From NCBI GenBank assembly GCA_947503655.1, contig CANNEP010000001.1, positions 54,235-118,234 of the forward strand: a DNA stretch of 64,000 nt. Direction: 5' to 3'. This DNA comes from an uncultured Microbacterium sp. GTDB lineage: Bacteria > Actinomycetota > Actinomycetes > Actinomycetales > Microbacteriaceae. The notes beneath the pieces were generated by a model, which was given only the letters and a program-made list of their open reading frames with translations, was not told the DNA's origin and did no database searches. The position numbers were made by a program, and so were the translations under genes. Below are positions 26,122 through 33,946 of the stretch, piece by piece (position 1 is the stretch's first letter; the number at the start of each line of letters is the position of its first letter).

Positions 26122-26480
26122 TGGACTCGATCACGCATTCGACGGGCACGATCACCCCGGACATCATTGACGGGTATCGGGGGAGCCGTGAGGCGCGCAC
26201 GCTCACGCACACGGTGCTGGGTAAGCAGTCGCCTGACATCACGCTCCGCCGCGCTGGGCTCCGCTCTGGCCGGCTCTCGCTCGTGTTCGGTGCTGAGGGT
26301 GACGCACGTGCTGCTGAGGAAGTGCTCGCGCTCCCGCAGGTGCTGACTCTCGTGCCTGATGACCGGACAACGCTCAACATGACGTTTGTTGTTGCGGGTG
26401 GGTCGATCGATACCACTCTCGATGATGTCACGCGTGACGCTTGGATCGTTGACGTTCCGTTCCAAGAGGTGCTGCTATGA
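26121..26480 (+). CDS. Minor tail protein
   Basis: 119 residues, beta-rich (LTHTVLGKQSPDITLRRAGLRSGRLSLVFGAEGDARAAEEVLA), likely a distal-tail or baseplate subunit by position directly after the tape measure. Overlaps both neighbours by 1-4 bases. No named family recognised. Confidence 0.6.
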   Translation: MDSITHSTGTITPDIIDGYRGSREARTLTHTVLGKQSPDITLRRAGLRSGRLSLVFGAEGDARAAEEVLALPQVLTLVPDDRTTLNMTFVVAGGSIDTTLDDVTRDAWIVDVPFQEVLL

Positions 26481-28231
26481 CGGTCACCGCGCACGCATAC
26501 TCTGCGAAGATCGTCGGAACCAGCACTGTCGTGCCCGTCGAGGGTGGACGCATCACGCTCGACGCTGGGTCGTGGCCGCACGTGACCGGCACGATCGAGG
26601 TTCCCGTGCCGACCGACGAAGACGCGGCAGCGTTCCTCGCCGCTCTCGACCCACGCCTGAACCGTCGCCTTAAAGTGACCGCGCAAGTCACGTTCGACGA
26701 TGGGCAACCATCCGTCACCCGCGTGTTCAACCTGGGAATCAGGTCGCGGCCGATGCGCCTCACTGACGCGAGTATCACGCTCAGCCTCGCGTCAGACGAA
26801 GCCCTGCTCGAGGACTATCGCGCCCTGGCCGATGACCGCGAACCGTTCGTCCGACAGGCGAGCCTGCGCTCGATCTGTAACTACGTGCTCAATAAGGCGA
26901 TCCCCGGGGCTGCTCTCGCTGCTCAACCCGCGATCGACCGTAACGTGACCGCGTACTGGGAGATGGAGAATCAGGTTACGAATACGCGGGGTGCGCTCGA
27001 TCTGAACGGCTGGGGTGCATACGCCAACGCTGCTTCTGGGGCGGGGACGCTGGCGCTGGCGAGTTGGGTTACGCGACCGCCAGGGGTTCCCGGCTCGGGT
27101 GCATATACGGGCATATCCCACCTGGTTCAGAATCCCTCAACCTCGTGGGTTGACCTCTGGTATCAGAAAAACGATCTAAGCGTGTCGCCGGGGCGGTTCT
27201 ACACGTCATCGGCATGGATGGGGTTCAAGGCAATCGAGGGTGCAGCAGCTACCCGAAACATGCGGGCGATCATCATCTGGAGGAATCAAGCTGGTGCTGA
27301 AATCTCGCGCACTGTGGGGGCGACGGTGGCCGCTTCGCATGGTGCGGGCGCGGGGGCATGGTCTGGATTGCACCGCGTTCACGCGACAGGGCTCGCCCCA
27401 TCCGGTGCAACGGGCGCGACGCTAGTTTTCTCAGTGATCGATGGTCTCGCTCAGTCAGGCCGTGGGGTGACGTTGACAGCGGCGATGTTCACTGAAGGTG
27501 CCCGACTCGTGGACTACTTCGATGGCAGCTTCCCAACGACCGGTGAGTACGCCTATTCGTGGCAGGGCAGTGCTGACGCGGCGACGTCGTTGCGTGTTCC
27601 GATTAACGAGCGTGACCCGGATTCGTTGGTGTGGGATGCGGGGCGTTCCGCGATCGACTTTCTGATGACGCTTGTACAGTCGGCGGGATTGCGTCTCGTG
27701 TGTGATGAGCAACGCGTATGGACGTTGCGAGACGAGAACTACACCGCGCCCGGGCAGCTTGACGTGCGTTACGCCGTGAACATGCTCGACGCTGACGATG
27801 ACATCAGCCGTGATAACGACACGTGGTTTGACGCGATGGTCGCGACGTGGCGGTGGACGGCACCAGACGGCACTCGCAAGAGCCGCACCGATTCGTATGC
27901 TCTGCCCGGTGCTACGCGGGTCGCGTTTGTCGAACGTGAGACAGCGTTCCCGGGCAAGGGGTTCGCGCAGTACGCGGTGCGGCGCGCGCAGGGGCGTGGC
28001 CGTGAGGTGTCCGGCTCGATCGTCGCTGACTGGGGTGCGCTCGCTGAACAGCCCGTCACGATCGTGCTGCCGTCACAGGCCACGCAGATCGGTATCACTC
28101 AACGGGTCGAGTTCGACCTTGACAACGACCGCATCACGGTCTCATCCCGTACCCGAGACACGCCAGCTGGCGCGATCGATCTGCTCCAGGGCACGATCGA
28201 CGGCCTGACCGGCTCGATCGATTCACTATAG
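26477..28231 (+). CDS. Baseplate/minor tail protein with carbohydrate-binding-like insert
   Basis: 584 residues. The N- and C-terminal thirds resemble the baseplate hub proteins of siphoviruses (ITLSLASDEALLEDYRAL..., DAGRSAIDFLMTLVQSAGLRLVCDEQRVWTLRDENY...). The middle part, about residues 160-360, is a jelly-roll-like insert (AYWEMENQ, FYTSSAWMGFKAIEG, GARLVDYFDGSFPTTGEYAYSWQGSADAATS) typical of carbohydrate-binding modules in phage tails. It probably contacts the cell surface. Confidence 0.72.
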   Translation: MTVTAHAYSAKIVGTSTVVPVEGGRITLDAGSWPHVTGTIEVPVPTDEDAAAFLAALDPRLNRRLKVTAQVTFDDGQPSVTRVFNLGIRSRPMRLTDASITLSLASDEALLEDYRALADDREPFVRQASLRSICNYVLNKAIPGAALAAQPAIDRNVTAYWEMENQVTNTRGALDLNGWGAYANAASGAGTLALASWVTRPPGVPGSGAYTGISHLVQNPSTSWVDLWYQKNDLSVSPGRFYTSSAWMGFKAIEGAAATRNMRAIIIWRNQAGAEISRTVGATVAASHGAGAGAWSGLHRVHATGLAPSGATGATLVFSVIDGLAQSGRGVTLTAAMFTEGARLVDYFDGSFPTTGEYAYSWQGSADAATSLRVPINERDPDSLVWDAGRSAIDFLMTLVQSAGLRLVCDEQRVWTLRDENYTAPGQLDVRYAVNMLDADDDISRDNDTWFDAMVATWRWTAPDGTRKSRTDSYALPGATRVAFVERETAFPGKGFAQYAVRRAQGRGREVSGSIVADWGALAEQPVTIVLPSQATQIGITQRVEFDLDNDRITVSSRTRDTPAGAIDLLQGTIDGLTGSIDSL

Positions 28232-28245
28232 GAAGGGCGCTCATC

Positions 28246-29160
28246 ATGGCAATCGGAGACGACGCGATCGCGGCCGGCATGGCTATCGTCGCGGGCACCG
28301 CGCAAGCGAACACGATCGACACGGAGATTAACCGCTCCCGCGACTACATCGCGCAGCGCACGAGCGCAGTCACCCCGATCACGAAGGGCGGCACCGGCGC
28401 GACCACAGCGGCCGCCGCACGCACGAACCTGGGCTGCGCGGCCGCGTCACACGCGCACACGTGGTCGCAGATAACCGGCATCCCCGCGACGTTCGCGCCG
28501 TCATCACACACGCATCCGTGGGATCAGGTGACGGGCAAACCCTCCACCTACCCGACGACATGGGCGCAGGTGTCAGGGCGCCCGGAACTTGCGTCCGCTG
28601 ACCTTGCGAAGCCGAACGCGGTTCCGGTCTATAACGGCAATAACCAGCTCACCACGGCCACCCCGTCGTTGGGCGGTCACGCGGCCAGCAAAGCGTATTG
28701 CGACCAGAAGCTCGGCGCGGGCGGTGGAACGATCACGGGCACCCTCTACATGCCGCACCTCGCCGTTGTCACATCGTCGTACCGTGCGATGTATCAGAAC
28801 GGTGACGGTCGTGTCGGCGTCACACCCTCCGCGCGCCGCTACAAGAAAGACATCAAGCCGAAGGCGTACACCCTCAGCGACGCGATCGCCCTGGAGGTTG
28901 TTAACTACCGGCTCCGAGCGGACGTGTTCGGCTCCGCCGACGCGCCTCTCGAAGTCGGCGTGATCGCTGAACAACTGATCGACGCGGGATTGAGTGAGTA
29001 CGTCGTGTTCGGTGGCGATGGGCAGCCCGAATCAGTCGCGTACGAACGTCTCGCGCTCGTGGCGCTCGGCGCGCTCCGCGACGTAGCGGCGCAGCTCACC
29101 GCGCACGAGGAACGCCTCGCGACTATCGAAGAACTGCTGATCGGGTTGGGGCACTCATGA
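28246..29160 (+). CDS. Tail fibre with C-terminal S74 chaperone domain
   Basis: 304 residues. The middle contains short collagen/tail-fibre repeats (TKGGTGATTAAAARTNLG; ASHAHTWSQITGIPATF; SHTHPWDQVTGKPSTYP). The last 110 residues match the intramolecular chaperone/peptidase S74 domain (ARRYKKDIKPKAY...YERLALVALGALRDV...LATIEELL), which trimerises and then cuts itself off; the Ser-Lys pair lies in PSARRYKKDI. AGGAAGG precedes the ATG. This is the likely receptor-binding fibre. Confidence 0.85.
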   Translation: MAIGDDAIAAGMAIVAGTAQANTIDTEINRSRDYIAQRTSAVTPITKGGTGATTAAAARTNLGCAAASHAHTWSQITGIPATFAPSSHTHPWDQVTGKPSTYPTTWAQVSGRPELASADLAKPNAVPVYNGNNQLTTATPSLGGHAASKAYCDQKLGAGGGTITGTLYMPHLAVVTSSYRAMYQNGDGRVGVTPSARRYKKDIKPKAYTLSDAIALEVVNYRLRADVFGSADAPLEVGVIAEQLIDAGLSEYVVFGGDGQPESVAYERLALVALGALRDVAAQLTAHEERLATIEELLIGLGHS

Positions 29161-29714
29161 CCGACATCGTGAACCTCACCGGCGACCACTGGGCGCGCCG
29201 AGCCGTCGCCGACGCGTGGGAGTCAGCCGGACGCCCGCCGATCAATTCGGCTGGGCGACTGTACGCCGAACAGCGAGAGCTCTACATCGGCTATGCAGAG
29301 CGGCGACCTGGGTTCGCGCCTGCCGATAACCCAGACGATGAATCCCAGCAGCTCGCACACTGTCGTTTCGTAGCGCTCGACATCGACCCGACACCCGCCC
29401 GCGTTGCCGCGCTCGGGCGCGCGGGTCTCGTGCGCCCGTACTGGTACGAGCCATGGCACTGGCAGCTCCCCGGGGATGTTCGCCGGTTCCCGATCGTTCG
29501 AAACCTACCCATACCAACACTGGAGGAAGAAATGGGATTCTATTGCTCACCTGATGGCGGTAAGACGATCTTCTGGTGGTCGGCCGCAAACCAACGAGTA
29601 CGAAAACTCACCGACGCCGAAGCGGCCGTTATCCGGGGCGGTAGCTCGATCCCCGAACTCAAGGTCAAGAAAGTCGGAGCCGGATGGCTCGGGCAAGCTC
29701 GCCGGCTCGGCTAG
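29157..29714 (+). CDS. Endolysin, peptidase M15-like
   Basis: 185 residues. The N-terminal 115 residues have the M15 (D-Ala-D-Ala carboxypeptidase / L,D-endopeptidase-like) layout: SAGRLYAEQRELYIGY, a His in QLAHCRF, Asp in FVALDIDP and His in YEPWHWQLP, the expected zinc ligands. The remainder may bind cell wall. It degrades peptidoglycan at lysis. It lies directly before DUF2746 and holin genes. Start overlaps the fibre gene by four bases. Confidence 0.82.
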   Translation: MTDIVNLTGDHWARRAVADAWESAGRPPINSAGRLYAEQRELYIGYAERRPGFAPADNPDDESQQLAHCRFVALDIDPTPARVAALGRAGLVRPYWYEPWHWQLPGDVRRFPIVRNLPIPTLEEEMGFYCSPDGGKTIFWWSAANQRVRKLTDAEAAVIRGGSSIPELKVKKVGAGWLGQARRLG

Positions 29715-29724
29715 AGGCCGCGAG

Positions 29725-30024
29725 GTGACCGAAGTTCTGGTGGCAGTCATCGGTGCGATCGGCCTCGTGCTGGTGGCTGCCATCGGCGCGCGCCGTAACG
29801 GGCGCGTCAAAGCGATCCAGGAACAGGTGCAGAACGACCACAGCACCAACCTGCGCGAGGAACTCGACCACCGTCATAGCGAGTCGATGACGCTACTCAG
29901 CACCGTTGCTCAGCGTCTCGTCATCACAGACAACCGGATGCTTCGCGTGGAAGACATGCTCAACAAACTCGCCGAGCGCATCGAAGACGTAGAAGACACC
30001 GTTCAACCCCGGAGGAAGCAATGA
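29725..30024 (+). CDS. DUF2746 membrane protein of the lysis cassette
   Basis: 99 residues: one N-terminal membrane helix (VLVAVIGAIGLVLVAAIGA) and then a coiled-coil tail (NDHSTNLREELDHRHSES...LRVEDMLNKLAERIEDVED). This matches DUF2746, common in actinophages beside holin and endolysin. GTG at 29725 follows GAGGCCGCGAG; the longer frame from 29404 overlaps the endolysin and is rejected. It may act as a second holin or a spanin-like helper. Confidence 0.75.
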   Translation: MTEVLVAVIGAIGLVLVAAIGARRNGRVKAIQEQVQNDHSTNLREELDHRHSESMTLLSTVAQRLVITDNRMLRVEDMLNKLAERIEDVEDTVQPRRKQ

Positions 30025-30236
30025 GTAAGTACGCCAACAAGAAGTTCTGGAGCGACACCCTCGATCGCGCCGTATCGACCACGGCGCAAGCCGCCGTCGC
30101 CAGCCTCACAGTCGGTAGCGTCGGCGCGATCAACTGGCCAGAAGCGGCAGCGATCGCCGGTCTAGCCGGCCTCGTATCGGTTCTCCAGTCGATCGCGTTC
30201 CGCGGCAAGGACGAGGCGACTATCGCTGATTCTTGA
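30021..30236 (+). CDS. Holin, r1t type
   Basis: 71 residues. KKFWSDTLDRAVSTTAQAAVASLTVG is the hallmark of the phage r1t holin family, followed by INWPEAAAIAGLAGLVSVLQSIAF; two hydrophobic segments. It would form membrane holes for endolysin release. The last rightward gene of the prophage; ends convergent with the leftward gene at 30220. Confidence 0.85.
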   Translation: MSKYANKKFWSDTLDRAVSTTAQAAVASLTVGSVGAINWPEAAAIAGLAGLVSVLQSIAFRGKDEATIADS

Positions 30237-30414
30237 TTCCAGCGATAGTGAGTGCGCCGGCACCGAACACGATCCCGATGATAGCGAGCAGAAGGCATAT
30301 CGTTCCGGTCGTATCGGTGAGCGCTCCACCGCTTATGAGCACGATGAACAGTGCGATAGCCGGCGCGAGAACGCCACCGATCGCAAGAACAGTGAACGGC
30401 ACGTTTGTCTTCAT
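30220..30414 (-). CDS. Small prophage membrane protein
   Basis: 64 residues with two hydrophobic segments (FTVLAIGGVLAPAIALFIVLISGG and ICLLLAIIGIVFGAGALTIAG). No ribosome site precedes the ATG, but CATAAT lies six bases upstream on the minus strand, as expected for a leaderless transcript. Position beside the integrase, opposite to the late genes, suggests expression from the prophage; a superinfection-exclusion role is conceivable but unproven. Confidence 0.55.
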   Translation of the reverse strand: MKTNVPFTVLAIGGVLAPAIALFIVLISGGALTDTTGTICLLLAIIGIVFGAGALTIAGIKNQR

Positions 30415-30421
30415 GCGCCCA

Positions 30422-31321
30422 TTATGCCGCGCGTCGTCCCGATGACGGGGGTATCGACCGGAAGGGCAGAATCACGATTCCTGCCCGCTTTCGGTTCTCG
30501 CTCACCCCGGTATATATCTGGGTCGTGCTGAGGTCTTCATGGAGCATGAGTTCCTGCACGACGCGGATATCCACTCCGCCCTCTACGAGGTCGGTTCCGA
30601 ACGCATGTCGCAGCGAGTGGGCGGTGAGCTTCGGGTCAGTGATGCCGGCGCGCGCTTTGGCTTTGGCAACGAGGTTGGTGACGGCAGACGGCTTGATGTG
30701 TCCGGCCTTACCCTGCCGTGCCGGGAACCAGTATTCGTCGCGTGGCATCTGGTAGGCGAGGTCTGCGATCACAGGGTGGAGCGGCAGAATGGCGTCTTTT
30801 TGACCTTTGGCGACGGTGTGGATCGTCATGCCTCGTAAGTCGATGTCTGATCCGTGGAGTCTCGCGATCGACGAAACGCGGAACCCTTGGTAGTAGCCGA
30901 CGAGGATCATGGCGCGTGTGCGCTTGTAAGCGCCGCTGGATAGCATGGCGTCGATCTGTTCTGCAGTGAATGGTCGTGGCTTGCCCTTGGGTACCTGAAC
31001 GGGCGCGAGGCGTTCAGAGGGATCATCATCGCGGTAACCGTCATCCCTCAGGAACCGGAAGTATGTCTGGAGCGCGTTCCGTTCGGTTCGACGCGTACCG
31101 GCTGAAACGCCCGGCCTCGCGAGATATGCGCGCAGCTGCCGGAGTGAGGCCTCGTGCGCGGGAACTTCCATCGTGCGTTCGAAAGTCGCGATGATGCTCG
31201 ATCGATTGCGGATTGTGGTCTCCGCGAGGGATTTACTGCGCTGGAGCAAAACAAAGTCAGTGTGTGGATTTGGCATGGCAGTAGGTTGCCAGCGCGCCGC
31301 CGCGCGGTCGAGAGCATGCAT
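30422..31321 (-). CDS. int: Tyrosine-type site-specific integrase
   Basis: 299 residues. Core-binding domain at about 20-105 and catalytic domain with Arg in YYQGFRVSSIARLHG, the HSLRHAFGT box (His-x-x-Arg), His in LMLHEDLS and the nucleophile Tyr in TTQIYTG. It integrates the phage at tRNA-Val; attR lies 70 bases upstream. The C-terminus ends SSGRRAA, an AA-ending tail like ssrA-type degradation signals. Start: ATG at 31321 lies 16 bases past the stop the repressor would use in the viral form; an ATG at 31274-31276 (MPNPHTDF) is the alternative. Confidence 0.92.
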   Translation of the reverse strand: MHALDRAAARWQPTAMPNPHTDFVLLQRSKSLAETTIRNRSSIIATFERTMEVPAHEASLRQLRAYLARPGVSAGTRRTERNALQTYFRFLRDDGYRDDDPSERLAPVQVPKGKPRPFTAEQIDAMLSSGAYKRTRAMILVGYYQGFRVSSIARLHGSDIDLRGMTIHTVAKGQKDAILPLHPVIADLAYQMPRDEYWFPARQGKAGHIKPSAVTNLVAKAKARAGITDPKLTAHSLRHAFGTDLVEGGVDIRVVQELMLHEDLSTTQIYTGVSENRKRAGIVILPFRSIPPSSGRRAA

Positions 31322-31337
31322 GAGAGTGTGGATCGAA

Positions 31338-31391
31338 TCAGGCGACGCGAGCCGCTGTGAGGGAGATAATCGGCGCCAAGCGTCGTGCTTT
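31338..31391 (-). other. Displaced 3' end of the repressor gene (viral-form tail)
   Basis: On the minus strand, the frame entering from attR reads VGPTGIEPMTSTV (attachment core) and then KARRLAPIISLTAARVA and TGA. In circular phage DNA this segment follows the repressor frame without interruption. In the prophage it is separated from its start and is probably not translated. Confidence 0.8.
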
Positions 31392-31432
31392 CACCGTGGA
31401 TGTCATCGGTTCGATCCCGGTAGGGCCCACCA
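31392..31432 (+). other. attR
   Basis: Matches attL over 41 bp except A31405 and T31421, which correspond to a G-C pair in attL. It is a truncated 3' half of tRNA-Val without the 5' half, so it is not a functional tRNA. Confidence 0.92.
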
Positions 31433-31437
31433 CAAGC

Positions 31438-31466
31438 AAAACCCCCGAGAATTTCTCGGGGGTTTT
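31438..31466. terminator. Original host terminator of tRNA-Val
   Basis: Thirteen-base stem AAAACCCCCGAGA / TCTCGGGGGTTTT with a three-base loop, six bases past the attR CCA. It presumably terminated tRNA-Val before integration. Confidence 0.85.
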
Positions 31467-31470
31467 CGCG

Positions 31471-31564
31471 TTTCCGCACCCCATGGTTCCGCGCCCCATG
31501 GTTCCGCACCCCATAGCTCCGCCCATGGTTCTGCCCCGTGGTTCCGCACTCCGTGGTTCTGCTC
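31471..31564. repeat. Imperfect tandem repeat, about six units of 12-15 bp
   Basis: Units based on GTTCCGCACCCCATG begin near 31471, 31486, 31501, 31516, 31528, 31541 and (partial) 31556. The array has no plausible gene. Between the attR-side terminator and 31694 the sequence holds this repeat and otherwise nothing I can identify. A matching unit occurs in the linker region of dnaG (2924-2938). Confidence 0.75.
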
Positions 31565-31693
31565 AACGACCGTTATGCACGGTTGAGATCGGTAGGCACG
31601 CACTATGTGCCACATCAGCCCCTCTGGTCACACCAGTCACACCGGATCGTGCGTAACGGTTGTTCGTGGCGGTGTGCTGGCAGCCCAACGGGG

Positions 31694-31876
31694 TTAGCGC
31701 TCGATCGCGCGGCGGTCTTCGCCGGCAACGCCGCCGGCGTACTCCCACCGCGCGTGCGAGCGCAGGGCGTTGCGTACGGCGAAGTAGATCACGCCATACG
31801 CGATGAGGAGGCCGAGAATGAACAAGCCGAGCCAGATGGCGAACATCGCGAGCTGAAACTGTGAGAACGGGTCCAT
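31694..31876 (-). CDS. Small membrane protein
   Basis: 60 residues: MDPFSQFQLAMFAIW, one long hydrophobic helix (LGLFILGLLIAYGVIYFAV) and a charged tail. No ribosome site is visible and no family is recognised, but codon use is similar to neighbours and the hydrophobic profile is protein-like. It lies 37 bases beyond the aminotransferase stop and is oriented the same way, so it may be its operon tail. Confidence 0.5.
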   Translation of the reverse strand: MDPFSQFQLAMFAIWLGLFILGLLIAYGVIYFAVRNALRSHARWEYAGGVAGEDRRAIER

Positions 31877-31913
31877 GCCAACATCGTGGCATAGGGCGAA
31901 CCTGCGGCCGCTG

Positions 31914-33092
31914 CTACCCCTTAACCGAGGCCAAGAATCCGCCTAGTCGGCGCAATCCCTCCGCGAGCTCGTCGCGCGAGGCTGCGTACGACAAGCGCAC
32001 GTGACTGTTTGCGGTGCCCTGAGCGAAGTCGCGGCCGGGAGTCAGCGCGACGTGCGCTTCGTTGAGCACGCGTTCACAGAAGGTCCACGCGTCGAGCCCG
32101 GTGCTGCTGACGTCGAAGTAGATATAGAAGGCGCCGTCGGGGGAGACCGGAACCACGAGATCCAGTGCCGCGAGACCCTCAAGTACCAGCGTGCGCCGTT
32201 CGTGCAGTTCTTCACGCCGCGCTTCACAGACTGCGATCGACTCGGGAGAGAACGCCGCGACCGCAGCGTGTTGCACGGGTGTCGATGCGCACAAAAAGTA
32301 GTTCATCGCAAGCTTCTCAACCGGCTCAACCAGCGGTTCCGGCAGCACCATCCAGCCCAAGCGCCAGCCGGTCATGCCAAAGTACTTCGAGAAGCTACCG
32401 ATCACGATCGCATCGGGGTCGATCGCGAGCGCCGTGCGCGCCGGGGTGCCGTCGGCCGCCGGATCAGCGAGGTCGAGGTAAATCTCATCGATGATGCGCC
32501 ACGCGCCGCGTTCACGCGCGAGGGTGCAGACGGCGTCGAGTTCGGCGGTCGTGACCGACGTGCCGGTTGGGTTCGACGGGCTCGCGACCATGACGGCGAC
32601 GGTGCGATCGGTCCACGCCGCCGCAACACTCGCGGCGTCCAACTGGTAGCGGGTATCGGCTGACGTGGGTAGCGAGACGATGGTTCCGCCGAAGGTGCGC
32701 ACAAGTTCGCGATTGCACGGGTATGACGGGTCAGCGATGATGACTTCGTCGCCGGGATCGGTGGTCGCGGCGGTTGCCAACAGAAGCGCCCCGGAGGCGC
32801 CGGCGGTGATCGCGATCCGTGCCGGGTCAACAGCGACGCCATGCTTCGATCGGTAGTACTCGGCGATCGTTTCTCGTAGCAGGGGGAGGCCGAGCGCTGG
32901 CGTGTAGGGGAGGGCGCGCCCATCCATGACCTCGCGCATGGCCGCATGCACCGCGGGCGGGGCGCCGAAATCAGGCTCGCCAATCGAGAGCTTCACAACG
33001 TGGTGACCCGCGGCCTCAAGGTCGGCGGCGCGCTGCCCAAAAGCGAGAGCGTGGAAAGGCTCGGCGGTGGCCGCGCGCTGGGCGAGTTTCAC
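31914..33092 (-). CDS. PLP-dependent aminotransferase, class I/II
   Basis: 392-residue fold-type I aminotransferase. Key motifs: SIGEPDFGAPP, YTPALGLPLLRE, PSNPTGT, DEIYLDL (Asp that contacts the pyridine N) and the PLP Lys in SFSKYFGMTGWRLGWMV; the Arg in SHVRLSYA binds the carboxylate. It resembles aspartate/aromatic aminotransferases; the amino-acid substrate is not decided by sequence. GTG start at 33090-33092 follows AGGAG. Confidence 0.9.
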   Translation of the reverse strand: MKLAQRAATAEPFHALAFGQRAADLEAAGHHVVKLSIGEPDFGAPPAVHAAMREVMDGRALPYTPALGLPLLRETIAEYYRSKHGVAVDPARIAITAGASGALLLATAATTDPGDEVIIADPSYPCNRELVRTFGGTIVSLPTSADTRYQLDAASVAAAWTDRTVAVMVASPSNPTGTSVTTAELDAVCTLARERGAWRIIDEIYLDLADPAADGTPARTALAIDPDAIVIGSFSKYFGMTGWRLGWMVLPEPLVEPVEKLAMNYFLCASTPVQHAAVAAFSPESIAVCEARREELHERRTLVLEGLAALDLVVPVSPDGAFYIYFDVSSTGLDAWTFCERVLNEAHVALTPGRDFAQGTANSHVRLSYAASRDELAEGLRRLGGFLASVKG

Positions 33093-33168
33093 GGGGCATA
33101 CTCCTTAAATGCGGGCGTATATCTACGGTACCTAGTGATTCCGACACTCACGGCCACGCTCGATCATT

Positions 33169-33210
33169 AGCGATTCACTTATACTTTGTTGTTATAAGTG
33201 ATACGCTTAT
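33169..33210. promoter_or_regulatory. Operator-like inverted repeat upstream of satD
   Basis: AGCGATTCACTTAT (33169-33182) and ATAAGTGATACGCTTAT (33194-33210) are inverted copies of one motif, ending three bases before the satD ATG. The sequence is AT-rich compared with surroundings. Related motifs recur downstream of satD (33859-33900), which suggests autoregulation. Confidence 0.6.
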
Positions 33211-33213
33211 GTC

Positions 33214-33831
33214 ATGAGTAGTGTTGCTGCAGTGATTCTTGACGTGGTCGGTTCGCGCAATCTCGACGACCGCATGGCTGCGCAGCGCACCATCGCCGAG
33301 GCGTTTGCGCCGGCCGACGGTCTCATTGCGCCCGTGCGCCCAGCATGGCCGACGTTTGCCGACGAGTTTCAGGTGATCTACCGCACTCTCGACGATGCCT
33401 GCGCGGCCACCGGACTCGTGCGCCTGGCTCTCGCCGATGGCGTCGACGTGCGGTTCGGTATTGGTGTTGGTGAATCGCGCGAAGTGGGCCCCGGCGCCAC
33501 CGGCCCCGTGCTCGATGGCGACGCCTGGTGGCGTGCCCGCAATGCGATTGACGAGGCAGAGAAGCGCGGTGCGCGAAGCGGAACCAGAACGTGGGTTGTC
33601 GGGGAAGGGGGCGTGCAAGCGAACGTCAGTCTGCTGCTGCGCGATCACCTCATCTCGGCGATGCGGCCCCGTGAAATGCGCATCGCCCTGAAATTGATTG
33701 GCGGTAGCACTCAGCAGGAGATTGCCGACAGCGAGGGCATCACCCAGGCCGCGGTTTCGCAAGCGGCGAAGCGTTCGGGTGCGGCAGTTGTGGCGCAAAG
33801 CTACGAGCTCTGGCTCAACCGAGAAGCGTGA
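33214..33831 (+). CDS. SatD family protein
   Basis: 205 residues. MSSVAAVILDVVGSRNLDDR, AWPTFADEFQVIY and VRLALADGVDVRFGIGVGE match the SatD family, whose nucleotide-cyclase-like N-terminal fold is joined to a C-terminal helix-turn-helix (IGGSTQQEIADSEGITQAAVSQAAKRSG). Such proteins are thought to regulate their own operon. The next gene is a membrane protein, the typical SatD partner. No ribosome site is obvious before the ATG. Confidence 0.85.
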   Translation: MSSVAAVILDVVGSRNLDDRMAAQRTIAEAFAPADGLIAPVRPAWPTFADEFQVIYRTLDDACAATGLVRLALADGVDVRFGIGVGESREVGPGATGPVLDGDAWWRARNAIDEAEKRGARSGTRTWVVGEGGVQANVSLLLRDHLISAMRPREMRIALKLIGGSTQQEIADSEGITQAAVSQAAKRSGAAVVAQSYELWLNREA

Positions 33832-33858
33832 CGCCGACGGCGGCCGCGCTCGCCGAAC

Positions 33859-33900
33859 ATAAGCGATTTGCTAATAATTCGAAAACATAAGCAAATCGCA
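33859..33900. promoter_or_regulatory. Second SatD operator-like site
   Basis: ATAAGCGATTTGCT (33859-33872) and ATAAGCAAATCGCA (33887-33900) share AGCGATTTGCT as an inverted pair and resemble the motif upstream of satD. It lies 46 bases before the membrane protein gene. Confidence 0.55.
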
Positions 33901-33946
33901 AGTCAATGTCGGGGCAACCGCCTACGGTGGGGCGTGGAGGACACCA

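Larger units (their letters stand above)
15748..31432. mobile_element. Complete small prophage integrated in tRNA-Val
   Basis: Bounded by matching 41-bp attachment sites, giving a phage genome of about 15,644 bp. It carries an uninterrupted temperate-siphovirus gene set: leftward repressor at the left end and leftward integrase at the right end; between them rightward early genes, terminase, portal, fused protease-capsid, connector and tail genes, tail fibre, endolysin and holin. No gene is visibly broken, so it may be inducible. Size and order resemble the tiny-genome actinobacterial siphoviruses of 14-18 kb. A recognisable small terminase is missing; the HNH nuclease just upstream of the terminase is in the usual place for packaging. 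Confidence 0.93.

Noticed and set aside
31392-31432. Possible second tRNA at attR
   Set aside because: Only the 3' half of tRNA-Val is present, without acceptor 5' strand or D-arm.
31338-31526. 62-residue minus-strand frame across attR
   Set aside because: Its first part is low-complexity translation of the tandem repeat and terminator, so it is not a gene by itself. Only the part from the core onward matters, as the displaced repressor tail.
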